This document shows positions 1 through 8,989 of a DNA stretch of 64,000 nt, piece after piece. Each line of letters begins with the position of its first letter. Positions within the stretch are counted from its first letter, which is position 1. Both the position numbers and the translations under genes were made by a program. The stretch is from Paramicrobacterium fandaimingii (GTDB taxonomy: Bacteria > Actinomycetota > Actinomycetes > Actinomycetales > Microbacteriaceae). The stretch lies in assembly GCF_011751745.2 (NCBI RefSeq), contig NZ_CP061170.1, positions 1,550,001-1,614,000 of the forward strand, in the 5' to 3' direction. The notes under the pieces are model-generated. The model was given only the letters and a program-made list of their open reading frames with translations, had not been told where the DNA came from and did no database searches.

Positions 1-363
1 AGTGCGTCTGGCTCGGGTACGCAGCGTCTGTACGGCTTTCGAGACATTCTCGTTCTCAAGCTCGTGAAGCGACTGCTCGACACGGGAATCTCGCTGCAGC
101 AGATCCGCACGGCGGTTAATCAGCTGCACGCGGCTGGAGTTCACGATCTTGCACAGACGACGCTGATGAGTGATGGCGCAAGCGTCTACCTGTGCACATC
201 AAACGATGAGGTCATCGATCTCGTCAGCCGCGGGCAGGGAGTCTTTGGCATCGCCGTCGGCAAGGTGCTGCGCGAAGTCGAGACAACGCTTGTCGATTTT
301 GACCCGCAGGCGCCTGACCCGCTCGATGAGCTTGCTGCTCGACGTGCTGCGCGGAGTGCCTGA
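1..363 (+). CDS. MerR-family transcriptional regulator, 3' part (5' end outside the window)
   Basis: The reading frame is already open at base 1 and runs to a TGA at 361-363. It encodes the second half of a MerR-type winged helix (RLYGFRDILVLKLVKRLLDTG, split here as RLYGFRDIL and VLKLVKRLL), followed by an Ile/Leu/Gln-rich helix (SLQQIRTAVNQL) and a C-terminal effector-like region of about 70 residues. The layout is that of actinobacterial Rv1828-type MerR proteins, which bind promoter DNA as dimers. No metal-binding Cys cluster is visible in the part present. A GTG at 64 is internal and would remove half the DNA-binding domain, so it is not the real start. The ligand is unknown. Confidence 0.8.
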   Translation, partial: SASGSGTQRLYGFRDILVLKLVKRLLDTGISLQQIRTAVNQLHAAGVHDLAQTTLMSDGASVYLCTSNDEVIDLVSRGQGVFGIAVGKVLREVETTLVDFDPQAPDPLDELAARRAARSA

Positions 364-481
364 GCGGGTTAGGAACCCCGTGCGTTGACGGAACGCAGGC
401 CGTCTGGTCTCAGACGTGCGTCGGAATTCGACCTGAGTGCGTCACCCGAAGCCACGCCGGGGTATGTCGCGCGAAACCGCG

Positions 482-1324
482 TCAGGAAACGGGTTCGATC
501 GGTTCTGGCTCGTCGCGAGCGGGACTGTCAGCGTACTCACCGACGCGGCCTGTGCGAAGCACGCGTTCGAGAAGCTGGTCGAAATAGTGCGCGAGCTCCT
601 GCGCACTGTCGCCAGGCCAGATGTGAAGTGGCTTGGCCGCGCCCTGCGCTTGCTGCAGAGACGTACGCTCAGGAAGCTGAGGGTTGAGAACGAGCGGCCC
701 AAACATGTCGCGGAGCTCTTTGATGCGGAACTGGTGTTCCAGCGACTGATTGCGAACGCGGTTCACAATGATTCCGAGCGGCTGCAGTCGAGGGGAGAGG
801 CCGCGCCTGATCTCTTCGATGGCCCGAAGCGCACGGTCGGCAGCGGCAACCGAGAACAGTCCCGGCTCCGTGACAACGCTGACGCGGTCGCTTGCCGCCC
901 ACGCCGTGCGCGTCAACGCATTGAGCGACGGGGCACAGTCGATGAGCACGAGGTCGTACTCATTCTCGAGGTAGGCAAGGGCTTCCTCGAGCTTCCAGAT
1001 GTCGCGAATCGAGGGGTGAGGGCCGTCGAAGTTGATGGCAGACGGACTGCCGATCATGACATCGAGTTTGCCCGGGTGCGTCGTCGTCCAGCCAGACGGT
1101 GCGATCGCCTGTCGAACCGTCTTCTCCTTGGGAGAGGTGAGGACGTCTGCGATGTTGAGCCGGCCGGCCAGCGCGATGTCGAGTCCTGTCGAAACATCGG
1201 ACTGCGGGTCGAGGTCGACGACAAGCGTGCGGACACCCCGAGCGAACGCGGCAGATGCCAGTCCGAGACTGACTGTGGTTTTGCCGACGCCGCCCTTGAG
1301 GCTGCTGACGCTTAATACGTGCAC
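482..1324 (-). CDS. ParA-family ATPase
   Basis: A 280-residue deviant Walker A ATPase. The N-terminus carries SLKGGVGKTTVSLG, followed by a Walker A' VVDLDPQSD and a Walker B-like LVLIDCAPS. This is the size and motif set of ParA/Soj proteins, which dimerise on ATP and bind DNA non-specifically to position cargo. No parB lies beside it, so it is probably not the chromosomal parA. The frame extends upstream, but GTG at 1324 is preferred: it starts just before the first beta strand, and a -10 hexamer TAACGT ends 7 nt before it. It is divergent from pyruvate carboxylase. Cargo unknown. Confidence 0.85.
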   Translation of the reverse strand: MHVLSVSSLKGGVGKTTVSLGLASAAFARGVRTLVVDLDPQSDVSTGLDIALAGRLNIADVLTSPKEKTVRQAIAPSGWTTTHPGKLDVMIGSPSAINFDGPHPSIRDIWKLEEALAYLENEYDLVLIDCAPSLNALTRTAWAASDRVSVVTEPGLFSVAAADRALRAIEEIRRGLSPRLQPLGIIVNRVRNQSLEHQFRIKELRDMFGPLVLNPQLPERTSLQQAQGAAKPLHIWPGDSAQELAHYFDQLLERVLRTGRVGEYADSPARDEPEPIEPVS

Positions 1325-1331
1325 AGTCAAT

Positions 1332-1337
1332 ACGTTA
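1332..1337 (-). promoter_or_regulatory. Candidate -10 element for the ParA gene (leaderless)
   Basis: Read on the minus strand, TAACGT is followed by 7 nt and then the GTG start codon. No ribosome-binding site fits in between, so transcription probably begins at or next to the start codon. No good -35 hexamer is visible. Confidence 0.4.
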
Positions 1338-1400
1338 CCGTTACTAAGGTTGGAGAACCTAAATGTTGGCTGAGCACTACCCGGCCAGAGAGGACATCGC

Positions 1401-4400
1401 GTGTTCACAAAGATTCTCGTTGCCAACAGAGGTGAGATCGCCATTCGGGCGTTCCGAGCGGCGTACGAGGTTGGGGCACGCACTGTCGCTGTTTTCCCGT
1501 ATGAAGATCGAAATTCGCTTCACCGTCTGAAAGCAGATGAAGCGTACGAGATCGGCGAGCCCGGGCATCCGGTTCGCGCCTATCTCGATGTCGACGAGAT
1601 CATTCGCGTCGCACGGCATGCGGGCGCCGACGCCATTTACCCCGGCTACGGATTCCTCTCGGAGAACCCGGAACTTGCCGAGAAGTCGGCGGCAGCAGGG
1701 ATCACGTTCATCGGACCGGGCACGTCGGTTCTGGAGATGGCGGGAAATAAGGTGACGGCGAAAGAACACGCGATTGCGGCGGGAGTGCCCGTTCTGCGCT
1801 CATCGCCAGCCTCTGACGATATCGACACGTTGCTTGAGAGCGCCGATGAGGTTGGCTTCCCGCTTTTCGCCAAAGCCGTTGCCGGCGGGGGAGGGCGCGG
1901 CATGCGTCGCGTCGCGTCGAGGGAGGAGCTCGCGTCTGCTCTGGCCGAGGCAATGCGCGAGGCAGACAGTGCTTTCGGCGACCCGACGATGTTTTTGGAG
2001 CAGGCGGTCATTCGGCCGCGGCACATCGAAGTGCAGATTCTCGCTGACCGCGAGGGAAACACGATTCACCTGTTCGAGCGCGACTGCTCCGTGCAGAGGC
2101 GAAACCAGAAGGTTGTCGAGATCGCTCCGGCCCCAAACATCAGTGACGAGCTTCGGTCGGCGCTGTACCGTGACGCTGTCGCGTTCGCGAAGTCGATTCA
2201 CTATGTGAATGCCGGGACCGTGGAGTTCCTTGTCGACACCGCTGGTGAGCGAGCGGGCGAGCACGTATTCATTGAGATGAACCCGCGAATTCAGGTTGAG
2301 CACACCGTGACGGAGGAAGTCACCGACGTCGACCTCGTGCAGTCGCAGATGCGCATTGCCTCGGGGGAGAATCTCGACGACCTTGGGCTGTCGCAGGAGT
2401 CGCTCACGTTGAGGGGCGCCGCCCTGCAATGCCGAATCACGACGGAGGACCCCGCGCAGGGGTTTCGGCCGGACACAGGGAAGATCACAACGTATCGTTC
2501 GCCAGGCGGCAGCGGAATTCGCCTCGATGGCGGCACGATCAACCCGGGCGCGCAGATCAGCCCACATTTCGATTCCATGCTCGCGAAGATGACGTGCCGT
2601 GGCCGCGACTTTCCTACCGCTGTCGCGCGTGCGCGCCGGGGCCTTGCAGAATTTCGGATTCGCGGCGTCGCGACAAACATTCCTTTTGTTCAGGGAGTCC
2701 TTGACGATCCCTCGTTTCTCGCAGGCGACCTCAGCACCTCGTTCATCGAGGAGCGCCCTGAGCTCTTGAAGGGCCGCACATCTAAGGACCGCGGAACAAA
2801 ATTGATGAACTGGCTGGCCGACGTCACGGTGAACCAGCCGAATGGGCCGCGCCCCGTGGGAATCAATCCGGTGGAGAAGCTCCCCAACGTCGATCTGCAG
2901 CTCGATGCTCCCGCCGGGTCGCGCCAGAAGCTCCTCGAGCTCGGGCCACGCAACTTCGCCATCGATCTCCGCGACCAGACGGCCCTCGCGGTGACCGATA
3001 CGACATTCAGAGACGCACACCAGTCTCTTCTCGCAACCCGAGTGCGCACGAAGGAGCTGCTTCGTGCCGCGCCGTACGTTGCTCGACTCACGCCCGAGCT
3101 CCTCTCTGTCGAAGCGTGGGGCGGCGCCACGTACGATGTCGCGCTGCGTTTCCTCGGAGAAGACCCGTGGGAGCGCTTGGAAAGCCTGCGAGGTGCGCTG
3201 CCAAACGTCGCAATTCAGATGCTTCTTCGAGGGCGCAACACCGTCGGGTATACGCCGTATCCCACTCGGGTGACCGACGCATTCGTTCAGGAGGCCTCCC
3301 GCACAGGCGTCGACATCTTTCGCATCTTCGACGCACTCAATGACGTCGCGCAGATGCGCCCAGCGATCGAGTCTGTGCTTGCCACGGAGCGCTCAGTCGC
3401 AGAAGTCGCTGTGTGCTACACCGGCGACCTGCTGAATCCGAACGAAGATCTCTACACTCTGGACTACTACCTGCGCCTCGCGGATCAGATCGTTGAGGCG
3501 GGCGCGCACATTCTCGCGATCAAAGACATGGCGGGACTGCTCAGGCCAGCTGCCGCGGCAACGCTTGTCTCGGCTCTGAGGGAACGCTTTGATCTTCCCG
3601 TGCACGTGCATACGCACGACACGGCGGGCGGACAGCTGGCAACGCTGCTTGCGGCGGCACAGGCAGGTGCGGATGCGGTGGACGTTGCCTCCGCGCCTCT
3701 GTCGGGCACGACGAGTCAGCCCTCGGCCTCTGCCCTTGTGGCCGCGCTCGCACACACGGAGCGGGACACGGGCCTGTTGCTGGACAACGTGTCTGACCTG
3801 GAACCGTACTGGGAATCCGTGCGGCACCTTTACAAGCCATTTGAGTCGGGACTGTCTGGTCCAACCGGGCGTGTGTACAAGCACGAGATTCCCGGAGGCC
3901 AGCTTTCAAATCTGCGGCAGCAGGCAATCGCCCTCGGACTCGAGAACGACTTCGAGCTGATCGAAGACATGTATGCGGCGGCAGACTCGATTCTCGGTCG
4001 CGTGCCCAAGGTGACGCCCTCGTCAAAAGTCGTGGGCGACCTCGCGCTCCACCTGGCGGCAGTTCACGCCGATCCCGACGACTTCGCCGAGAACCCGGGC
4101 AATTACGACATACCGGACTCCGTCGTCGGGTTCATGGCCGGCGAGCTTGGTGAGCTGCCGGGCGGATGGCCCGAGCCCTTCCGCTCGAAGGTGCTGAGCG
4201 GAAGAGAGGTGAAGATCAGCGTCACGCCGCTGAGCACTGACGACGAAGCGCAGCTTGAGGGCACACCAGCGCAACGGCGTGGCGCGCTGAATCGGCTGCT
4301 GTTCCCCGCGCCTACACAACAGTTTGAACAGCGGCGTGAACTGTTCGGCGATCTGTCAGTGCTTGAAACCGCTGACTATCTCTATGGTCTCGAGCAAGGT

Positions 4401-4805
4401 CGCGAGACCTATGTGGAGATTGCCGAAGGAGTGCGGCTCTATGTCGGGCTTGAAGCGGTCGGCGAGCCAGACGATAAGGGAATGCGCACGGTCATGGCTG
4501 TTCTCAACGGGCAGCTGCGCCCGGTGTTCGTGAGAGATCGTTCCGTCGACGTCGCGACGAAGGCGGCGGAGAAGGCAGACGCAAACGTGCCTGGCCACGT
4601 CGCCGCGCCGTTCTCGGGAGTCGTGACCGTCAAAGTCAACCAGGGCGATTCGATCGAAGCGGGACAGGCCGTGGCATCCATCGAGGCGATGAAGATGGAG
4701 GCAGCCATCACCAGCCCGATCTCGGGGACTGTCGATCGGATTGCCATCAACTCCCCGCAGCAGGTCGAGTCGGGTGATCTCGTCGTTGCGGTCGCCGCAT
4801 CCTGA
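1401..4805 (+). CDS. pyc: Pyruvate carboxylase
   Basis: A 1134-residue single-chain, biotin-dependent pyruvate carboxylase, which carboxylates pyruvate to oxaloacetate using ATP and bicarbonate (anaplerosis). Domains in order are: biotin carboxylase (about 1-450; LVANRGEIAIRAFRA, glycine-rich AGGGGRGMR, EMNPRIQVEHTVTEEVT); carboxyltransferase (about 520-800; VTDTTFRDAHQSLLATR, and AIKDMAGLL with the carboxylated lysine); PYC/oxaloacetate-decarboxylase conserved domain; and C-terminal biotinyl domain, with EAMKME placing the biotinylated lysine at about 1098. Length is normal for the family. GTG at 1401 has a purine-rich site (AGAGAGGA) upstream. Flanked on both sides by ParA-type ATPase genes. 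Confidence 0.98.
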   Translation: MFTKILVANRGEIAIRAFRAAYEVGARTVAVFPYEDRNSLHRLKADEAYEIGEPGHPVRAYLDVDEIIRVARHAGADAIYPGYGFLSENPELAEKSAAAGITFIGPGTSVLEMAGNKVTAKEHAIAAGVPVLRSSPASDDIDTLLESADEVGFPLFAKAVAGGGGRGMRRVASREELASALAEAMREADSAFGDPTMFLEQAVIRPRHIEVQILADREGNTIHLFERDCSVQRRNQKVVEIAPAPNISDELRSALYRDAVAFAKSIHYVNAGTVEFLVDTAGERAGEHVFIEMNPRIQVEHTVTEEVTDVDLVQSQMRIASGENLDDLGLSQESLTLRGAALQCRITTEDPAQGFRPDTGKITTYRSPGGSGIRLDGGTINPGAQISPHFDSMLAKMTCRGRDFPTAVARARRGLAEFRIRGVATNIPFVQGVLDDPSFLAGDLSTSFIEERPELLKGRTSKDRGTKLMNWLADVTVNQPNGPRPVGINPVEKLPNVDLQLDAPAGSRQKLLELGPRNFAIDLRDQTALAVTDTTFRDAHQSLLATRVRTKELLRAAPYVARLTPELLSVEAWGGATYDVALRFLGEDPWERLESLRGALPNVAIQMLLRGRNTVGYTPYPTRVTDAFVQEASRTGVDIFRIFDALNDVAQMRPAIESVLATERSVAEVAVCYTGDLLNPNEDLYTLDYYLRLADQIVEAGAHILAIKDMAGLLRPAAAATLVSALRERFDLPVHVHTHDTAGGQLATLLAAAQAGADAVDVASAPLSGTTSQPSASALVAALAHTERDTGLLLDNVSDLEPYWESVRHLYKPFESGLSGPTGRVYKHEIPGGQLSNLRQQAIALGLENDFELIEDMYAAADSILGRVPKVTPSSKVVGDLALHLAAVHADPDDFAENPGNYDIPDSVVGFMAGELGELPGGWPEPFRSKVLSGREVKISVTPLSTDDEAQLEGTPAQRRGALNRLLFPAPTQQFEQRRELFGDLSVLETADYLYGLEQGRETYVEIAEGVRLYVGLEAVGEPDDKGMRTVMAVLNGQLRPVFVRDRSVDVATKAAEKADANVPGHVAAPFSGVVTVKVNQGDSIEAGQAVASIEAMKMEAAITSPISGTVDRIAINSPQQVESGDLVVAVAAS

Positions 4806-4911
4806 GAGGTTTTCCACCCCCTGAATCGGCTGATCACCCGTCTGGTCATTACACTGTTCACGGATTATCTTGGCGTGAGTCATCGCCACAACCCGAAGGA
4901 GCACTATCACC

Positions 4912-6411
4912 ATGCCCTCGAAGCATGACGGTATCGAGAAGGCTGAAACGCCGAGTGGCGACGCGCCGCTCGCCGAGTCTGCCGAGAAGCAGCACCTGCG
5001 CAGCCAGACGATCAGCGTCACCATTCCAGCATCCCGTGATGATGAACTCGACGATGACGATGTGATTCTCGACGATGTCGCGGTGAGTACGACGGATGCT
5101 GTTGTTCCACCGCGGCGGGAAGAGCCCGCCGCGCCGGCACAGGCGTCCTCAACACCAGCCTCGCCTCCCGCACCAGCGAAGAAAGCGCCAGCGACGAAAT
5201 CGTCGGCTGCCGCGGCGCAGCCGAAGACAGGCCCGGCCCTCCCGGCGAAGGCGAGCGCGGCAACGAAGAGCGCGCAGACGAAGCCGAAGAACTCCGCCGG
5301 CGCCCCCTCAGGCGCCGCGACGCCGTCACGCGCACCCGCGCCGCGTGCTGCAGCCGTGAAGCCCGAGGCGCCAGAGGCTTCACCGACGCCCGCGCCAGAG
5401 CCTGAGCAGTCGACTCCGCAGAGCATGAGTGCGCGACGCGCACCCAATGGTGGAGCCGAGAATGCTGAGATGCTCACAGCGGAACGGCTTCTCGACGATC
5501 GAGGCTCGCGAAACCGCGCCCCCGACGGCGCTGTGCAACGTGCGCTCTACGCGGCAAGCGGCCATCTGATCAATCTCGGCGACAGCAAGAAGGCGCGCGC
5601 GAGAAAGGAGCTGACGCACCGCATTGCGAAGCCGTTCGTCGGATCAGCTCGTTTCGTGCCCGTGCTTACCCGCAAGGGCGGTGTCGGAAAAACGACGGTC
5701 TCTCTCCTCCTCGGAATGGCGCTCGCGGATGCTCGGGATGACCGAGTCATTGCCATCGACGCAAATCCCGACAGAGGGACCCTTCTCGGCCGTATCGGCG
5801 GACAGAGCGACTATACGGTTCGGGATGTCATTCGCCGCAAGAACGACATCACTGGCTACACCGAGTTTTCGACGCTTGTGGCCCGCGACGAAACCCGGCT
5901 CGACGTTCTCGCCTCCGATTCTGATCCCGCGGCGACAGCGGCATTCGGCGACGACGACTACGCGACAGTCGCAACGCTGGCATCACGGTATTACTCGATG
6001 GTGCTCACAGATTCGGGCACAGGGATGGTCCACGATGTCATGCGGGCAACAATCGAGCGCGCCGACAGCGTCGTGATTGTTTCAGGAACGAGCATCGATG
6101 AGGCACGCCTCACGTCCGAGACCATCTCCTGGTTGGAGGCGAACGGGTACGCCCCGTTGGCGAAGAATGCCGTCGTGGTGATCAACAACAGATCGGCCGC
6201 GCGGAGCCTTGTGAAGCTTGACGAGCTCGAAGCGCATTTCGCCTCGCGCGTGCGCGCGGTTGTTCGTCTTCCGTACGATCCAGCGCTGGCCTCGGGGTCA
6301 TCCATCGAGTTCGGTGCCCTTCGCGGTGTCACCCAGCACGCGGCCAGGAAATTGGCCGCGTCTGTCGTCGATGGCATTCCGGTGCAGCGCCCGACGCTCA
6401 CCGCTGGCTGA
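4912..6411 (+). CDS. MinD/ParA-like ATPase with long disordered N-terminal region
   Basis: A 499-residue protein. Residues about 1-200 are low-complexity, rich in Ala, Pro and Lys, with an acidic patch (DDELDDDD) near 43-50. The ATPase domain follows: VLTRKGGVGKTTVSLLLG, with Walker A at 255-262, and IAIDANPDRGTL. The short basic segment before the domain (ARKELTHRIAKPFVG) resembles EspI-type ATPases found with type VII secretion systems, but no ESX gene is present here, so a secretion role is inference only. ATG at 4912 has an AAGGAG site about 10 nt upstream. It ends 14 bp before def and may be co-transcribed with it. Confidence 0.8.
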   Translation: MPSKHDGIEKAETPSGDAPLAESAEKQHLRSQTISVTIPASRDDELDDDDVILDDVAVSTTDAVVPPRREEPAAPAQASSTPASPPAPAKKAPATKSSAAAAQPKTGPALPAKASAATKSAQTKPKNSAGAPSGAATPSRAPAPRAAAVKPEAPEASPTPAPEPEQSTPQSMSARRAPNGGAENAEMLTAERLLDDRGSRNRAPDGAVQRALYAASGHLINLGDSKKARARKELTHRIAKPFVGSARFVPVLTRKGGVGKTTVSLLLGMALADARDDRVIAIDANPDRGTLLGRIGGQSDYTVRDVIRRKNDITGYTEFSTLVARDETRLDVLASDSDPAATAAFGDDDYATVATLASRYYSMVLTDSGTGMVHDVMRATIERADSVVIVSGTSIDEARLTSETISWLEANGYAPLAKNAVVVINNRSAARSLVKLDELEAHFASRVRAVVRLPYDPALASGSSIEFGALRGVTQHAARKLAASVVDGIPVQRPTLTAG

Positions 6412-6425
6412 GGGAGATCACTCAC

Positions 6426-6917
6426 ATGACCGAACGTTCTATCCGTCTCTTCGGGGACCCTGTTCTGAAATCTCGGTGTGCCGAAATCACCACGATTGAT
6501 GACGGCGTCAGATCGCTCATTGCCGACCTTATCGACTCCGTGCAGCAACCGGGCCGAGCCGGGGTGGCGGCAAATCAGATCGGTGTCGGGTTGCGTGCGT
6601 TCAGCTATAACGTCGATGGCGTCGTTGGCTACGTCATCAATCCGACGGTGGTTGAGGTGCGCGGCGACAAGGAGCTTATCGACGAGGGCTGCCTCTCGGT
6701 TCCCGAGCAGTGGCATCCCACCCCGCGGCATCCCTATGCGCGCGTGACGGGGATCGATCTGGACGGCGAACCCGTCACTGTCGAGGGCACGGGAGTTCTC
6801 GCGCAAGCGCTGCAGCACGAGGTCGATCACCTTGACGGCTACCTTTACCTCGATCGGCTTGAAAAGGGCGAACGTCGCGTTGCGATGAAGAGCGTGAGGG
6901 AATCTGACTGGTTCTGA
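6426..6917 (+). CDS. def: Peptide deformylase
   Basis: A 163-residue metallo-deformylase that removes the formyl group from the N-terminal methionine of new proteins. The three family motifs are present: AGVAANQIG (motif I, with Val for the usual Leu), EGCLS at 87-91 carrying the metal Cys, and HEVDH at 131-135 with two metal histidines and the catalytic Glu. Length is typical of short actinobacterial forms. Start ATG has GGGAGATCA upstream. It follows the MinD-like gene by 14 bp and ends at a strong hairpin. Confidence 0.96.
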   Translation: MTERSIRLFGDPVLKSRCAEITTIDDGVRSLIADLIDSVQQPGRAGVAANQIGVGLRAFSYNVDGVVGYVINPTVVEVRGDKELIDEGCLSVPEQWHPTPRHPYARVTGIDLDGEPVTVEGTGVLAQALQHEVDHLDGYLYLDRLEKGERRVAMKSVRESDWF

Positions 6918-6928
6918 CCGGAACGCCT

Positions 6929-6975
6929 CGAGAAACGAGAGCGGCGCCGCCGTGGCGCGCCGCTCTCGTTTCTCG
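6929..6975. terminator. Bidirectional hairpin terminator between def and the acyl-CoA ligase
   Basis: A perfect 18-bp inverted repeat (arms 6929-6946 and 6958-6975) with an 11-nt loop lies between two convergent genes. The arm includes CGAGAAACGAGAGCGGCG. There is no long T tract on either side, so it is of the hairpin-only type reported in actinobacteria. Confidence 0.85.
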
Positions 6976-6991
6976 TCGGAAGGGCCTCCTC

Positions 6992-8812
6992 CTAGGAGAG
7001 GGAGAGTCCCTGCGTCGGCTGGGGCGTCGAGTACATGTTTTCGATGGCGTCGGCGAAGTCTGCGACGATGACATTGCGTTTGATACTCAGCTTCGGCGTG
7101 AGATGTCCGGAGGCCTCGGTGAAATCGGTGTCGAGAATTTCGAACTTCCGAATGGACTCGGCTCTCGACACGCGACTGTTCGCTGTGTCAATGGCTCGCT
7201 GAACCTCGGCGATGACCGCCGGGTTGCGGGCAGCATCCGCCACCGACATCGTGGCATCTTCGCTGTTGTTCTGGAGCCACGTGGGAAGCATCTCCGGGTC
7301 GAGGGTGACGAGTGCCGCGATGAACGGTTTCTGGTCGCCGACAACGACAATCTGCCCGACGATCGGGTTTGAGCGGACCGGGTCCTCGAGCACGGCCGGA
7401 GCGACGTTTTTGCCCCCCGCCGTCACGATGATCTCCTTTTTGCGCCCGGTGATGGTGAGGAACCCGTCATCGTCGAGGGCACCGAGATCTCCGGTGCAGA
7501 ACCAGCCGTCGTCGAAGGAATCCGCTGTCGCTTCAGGGTTCTTCCAATACTCTTTGAAGACGTCGATTCCCTTCACCTGAATTTCGCCGTCCTCTGCGAT
7601 GCGAACGCTCATTCCCGGCAGCGGAGGGCCGACAGTTCCGATCTTCGACCGGGATGGTGTGTTCACCGTCGCCGGTGCCGTCGTCTCGGTGAGGCCGTAG
7701 CCTTCGAGGATCGTGATGCCCAGCGCATGAAAGAAGTGGCCGAGTCGTTCCCCAAGCGGTGCCGAGCCGGATACTGCGTAGCGCACATTGCCGCCCATGG
7801 CTGCGCGGAGCTTGGCAAAGACGAGACGGTCGAACAGCAGAAACTTCATCTTCAGACCGAACGGCACGGAGCCAGATTCTTTTGCCTTGCTGTATTCGAT
7901 GGCGGTCGCGGCAGCCGTGCGGAAGATCTTCCCCTTTCCGCCAGCTTCGGCCTTCTGCTCCGCGGAGTTGTAGACCTTCTCGAAGACGCGCGGCACAGCG
8001 AGAAGGAAGGTTGGCTTGAACGATCCGAGCGATTCGAGCAGCCGACTTGTGTCGGGTTGATGCCCAACCTTCACGCCCGTGTGGATGGCGAGCACCGCGA
8101 TGAATCGTGCAAAGATGTGCGCAAGTGTGATGAAAAGCAGTGTCGAAGCACCCGGTGCGACGACCTCTTTCATTGCCACCGCCGCGTTGCGGGAGAGCTC
8201 GACGAAGTTTGAGTGCGTGAGCACGCAGCCCTTCGGAGTTCCCATTGAGCCTGAGGTGTAGATGAGCGTTGCCATGTCGGAACCCTGCGCCAGGCTGCGA
8301 CGCCGCTCGATCTCCTCGTCTGGCACCTCTGTTCCGCTGAGCGCAAGCTTGTCGAGGTCGCCGAGATGCAGCTGCCAGACCGCACCGACGTCGCCGAGGT
8401 CACTGTGCACCTCATCAAAGCGCGAGAAGTGCTCCGGCGTTTCGACGATCATGGCTGTTGCGCCGGAGTCGCTCAGAATCCAGTGGATCTGCGACGGCGA
8501 ACTCGTGTCGTAGACGGGTACGAGAACTGCCCCGGCGAACCACGTTGCAAAGTCGACGAGAGTCCACTCGTAGCTTGTCTTGCACATGAAGCCGATCTTG
8601 TCGCCGGGAGCAATGCCCGCGGCGACGAGCCCCTTGGCAAGTGCCGTCACCTGACGCAGGAACTCCGCGGAGGTCACATCAGACCATCCGTCTCCTGAGG
8701 GGACAGAGAACAGGGCAGCATCGGGAGTTGCCTTGACCCGGTCGATAAGAAGATCAGTTGCATTGGCAGCGGGATCTGCGGGGACAAGAGCGGGCACGGT
8801 GTGGTGATCCAC
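6992..8812 (-). CDS. AMP-forming long-chain fatty acid-CoA ligase (FadD15-like)
   Basis: A 606-residue ANL-superfamily enzyme expected to activate long-chain fatty acids to acyl-CoA through an acyl-adenylate. Motifs are the P-loop-like YTSGSMGTPKGC, GYGLTET, the ATP-binding aspartate in DGWFCTGDLG, and the hinge and catalytic lysine region GRKKEIIVTAGGKN. The GTG start at 8812 has a GAAGGAG site. The gene is divergent from the ROK kinase and converges on def across a hairpin. In M. tuberculosis fadD15 also lies in the aroG-trpD interval, supporting the assignment. Substrate chain length cannot be read from sequence. Confidence 0.92.
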   Translation of the reverse strand: MDHHTVPALVPADPAANATDLLIDRVKATPDAALFSVPSGDGWSDVTSAEFLRQVTALAKGLVAAGIAPGDKIGFMCKTSYEWTLVDFATWFAGAVLVPVYDTSSPSQIHWILSDSGATAMIVETPEHFSRFDEVHSDLGDVGAVWQLHLGDLDKLALSGTEVPDEEIERRRSLAQGSDMATLIYTSGSMGTPKGCVLTHSNFVELSRNAAVAMKEVVAPGASTLLFITLAHIFARFIAVLAIHTGVKVGHQPDTSRLLESLGSFKPTFLLAVPRVFEKVYNSAEQKAEAGGKGKIFRTAAATAIEYSKAKESGSVPFGLKMKFLLFDRLVFAKLRAAMGGNVRYAVSGSAPLGERLGHFFHALGITILEGYGLTETTAPATVNTPSRSKIGTVGPPLPGMSVRIAEDGEIQVKGIDVFKEYWKNPEATADSFDDGWFCTGDLGALDDDGFLTITGRKKEIIVTAGGKNVAPAVLEDPVRSNPIVGQIVVVGDQKPFIAALVTLDPEMLPTWLQNNSEDATMSVADAARNPAVIAEVQRAIDTANSRVSRAESIRKFEILDTDFTEASGHLTPKLSIKRNVIVADFADAIENMYSTPQPTQGLSLS

Positions 8813-8989
8813 TGTAGCTCCTTCGGTACGTGGGCGAGTACGGCTTCCTCTACTCTAAAGTGAGGACGCTTGTGTTCACGGGGTCGGCCAACACCGCCCT
8901 GGGATTTCCTGCATAGAACCGGCAGGGTACAAGCAAATTTTTGTGGGATTCATCAGTTCTCGCGACAAAGTCATCTGTGGAGGTACGGC

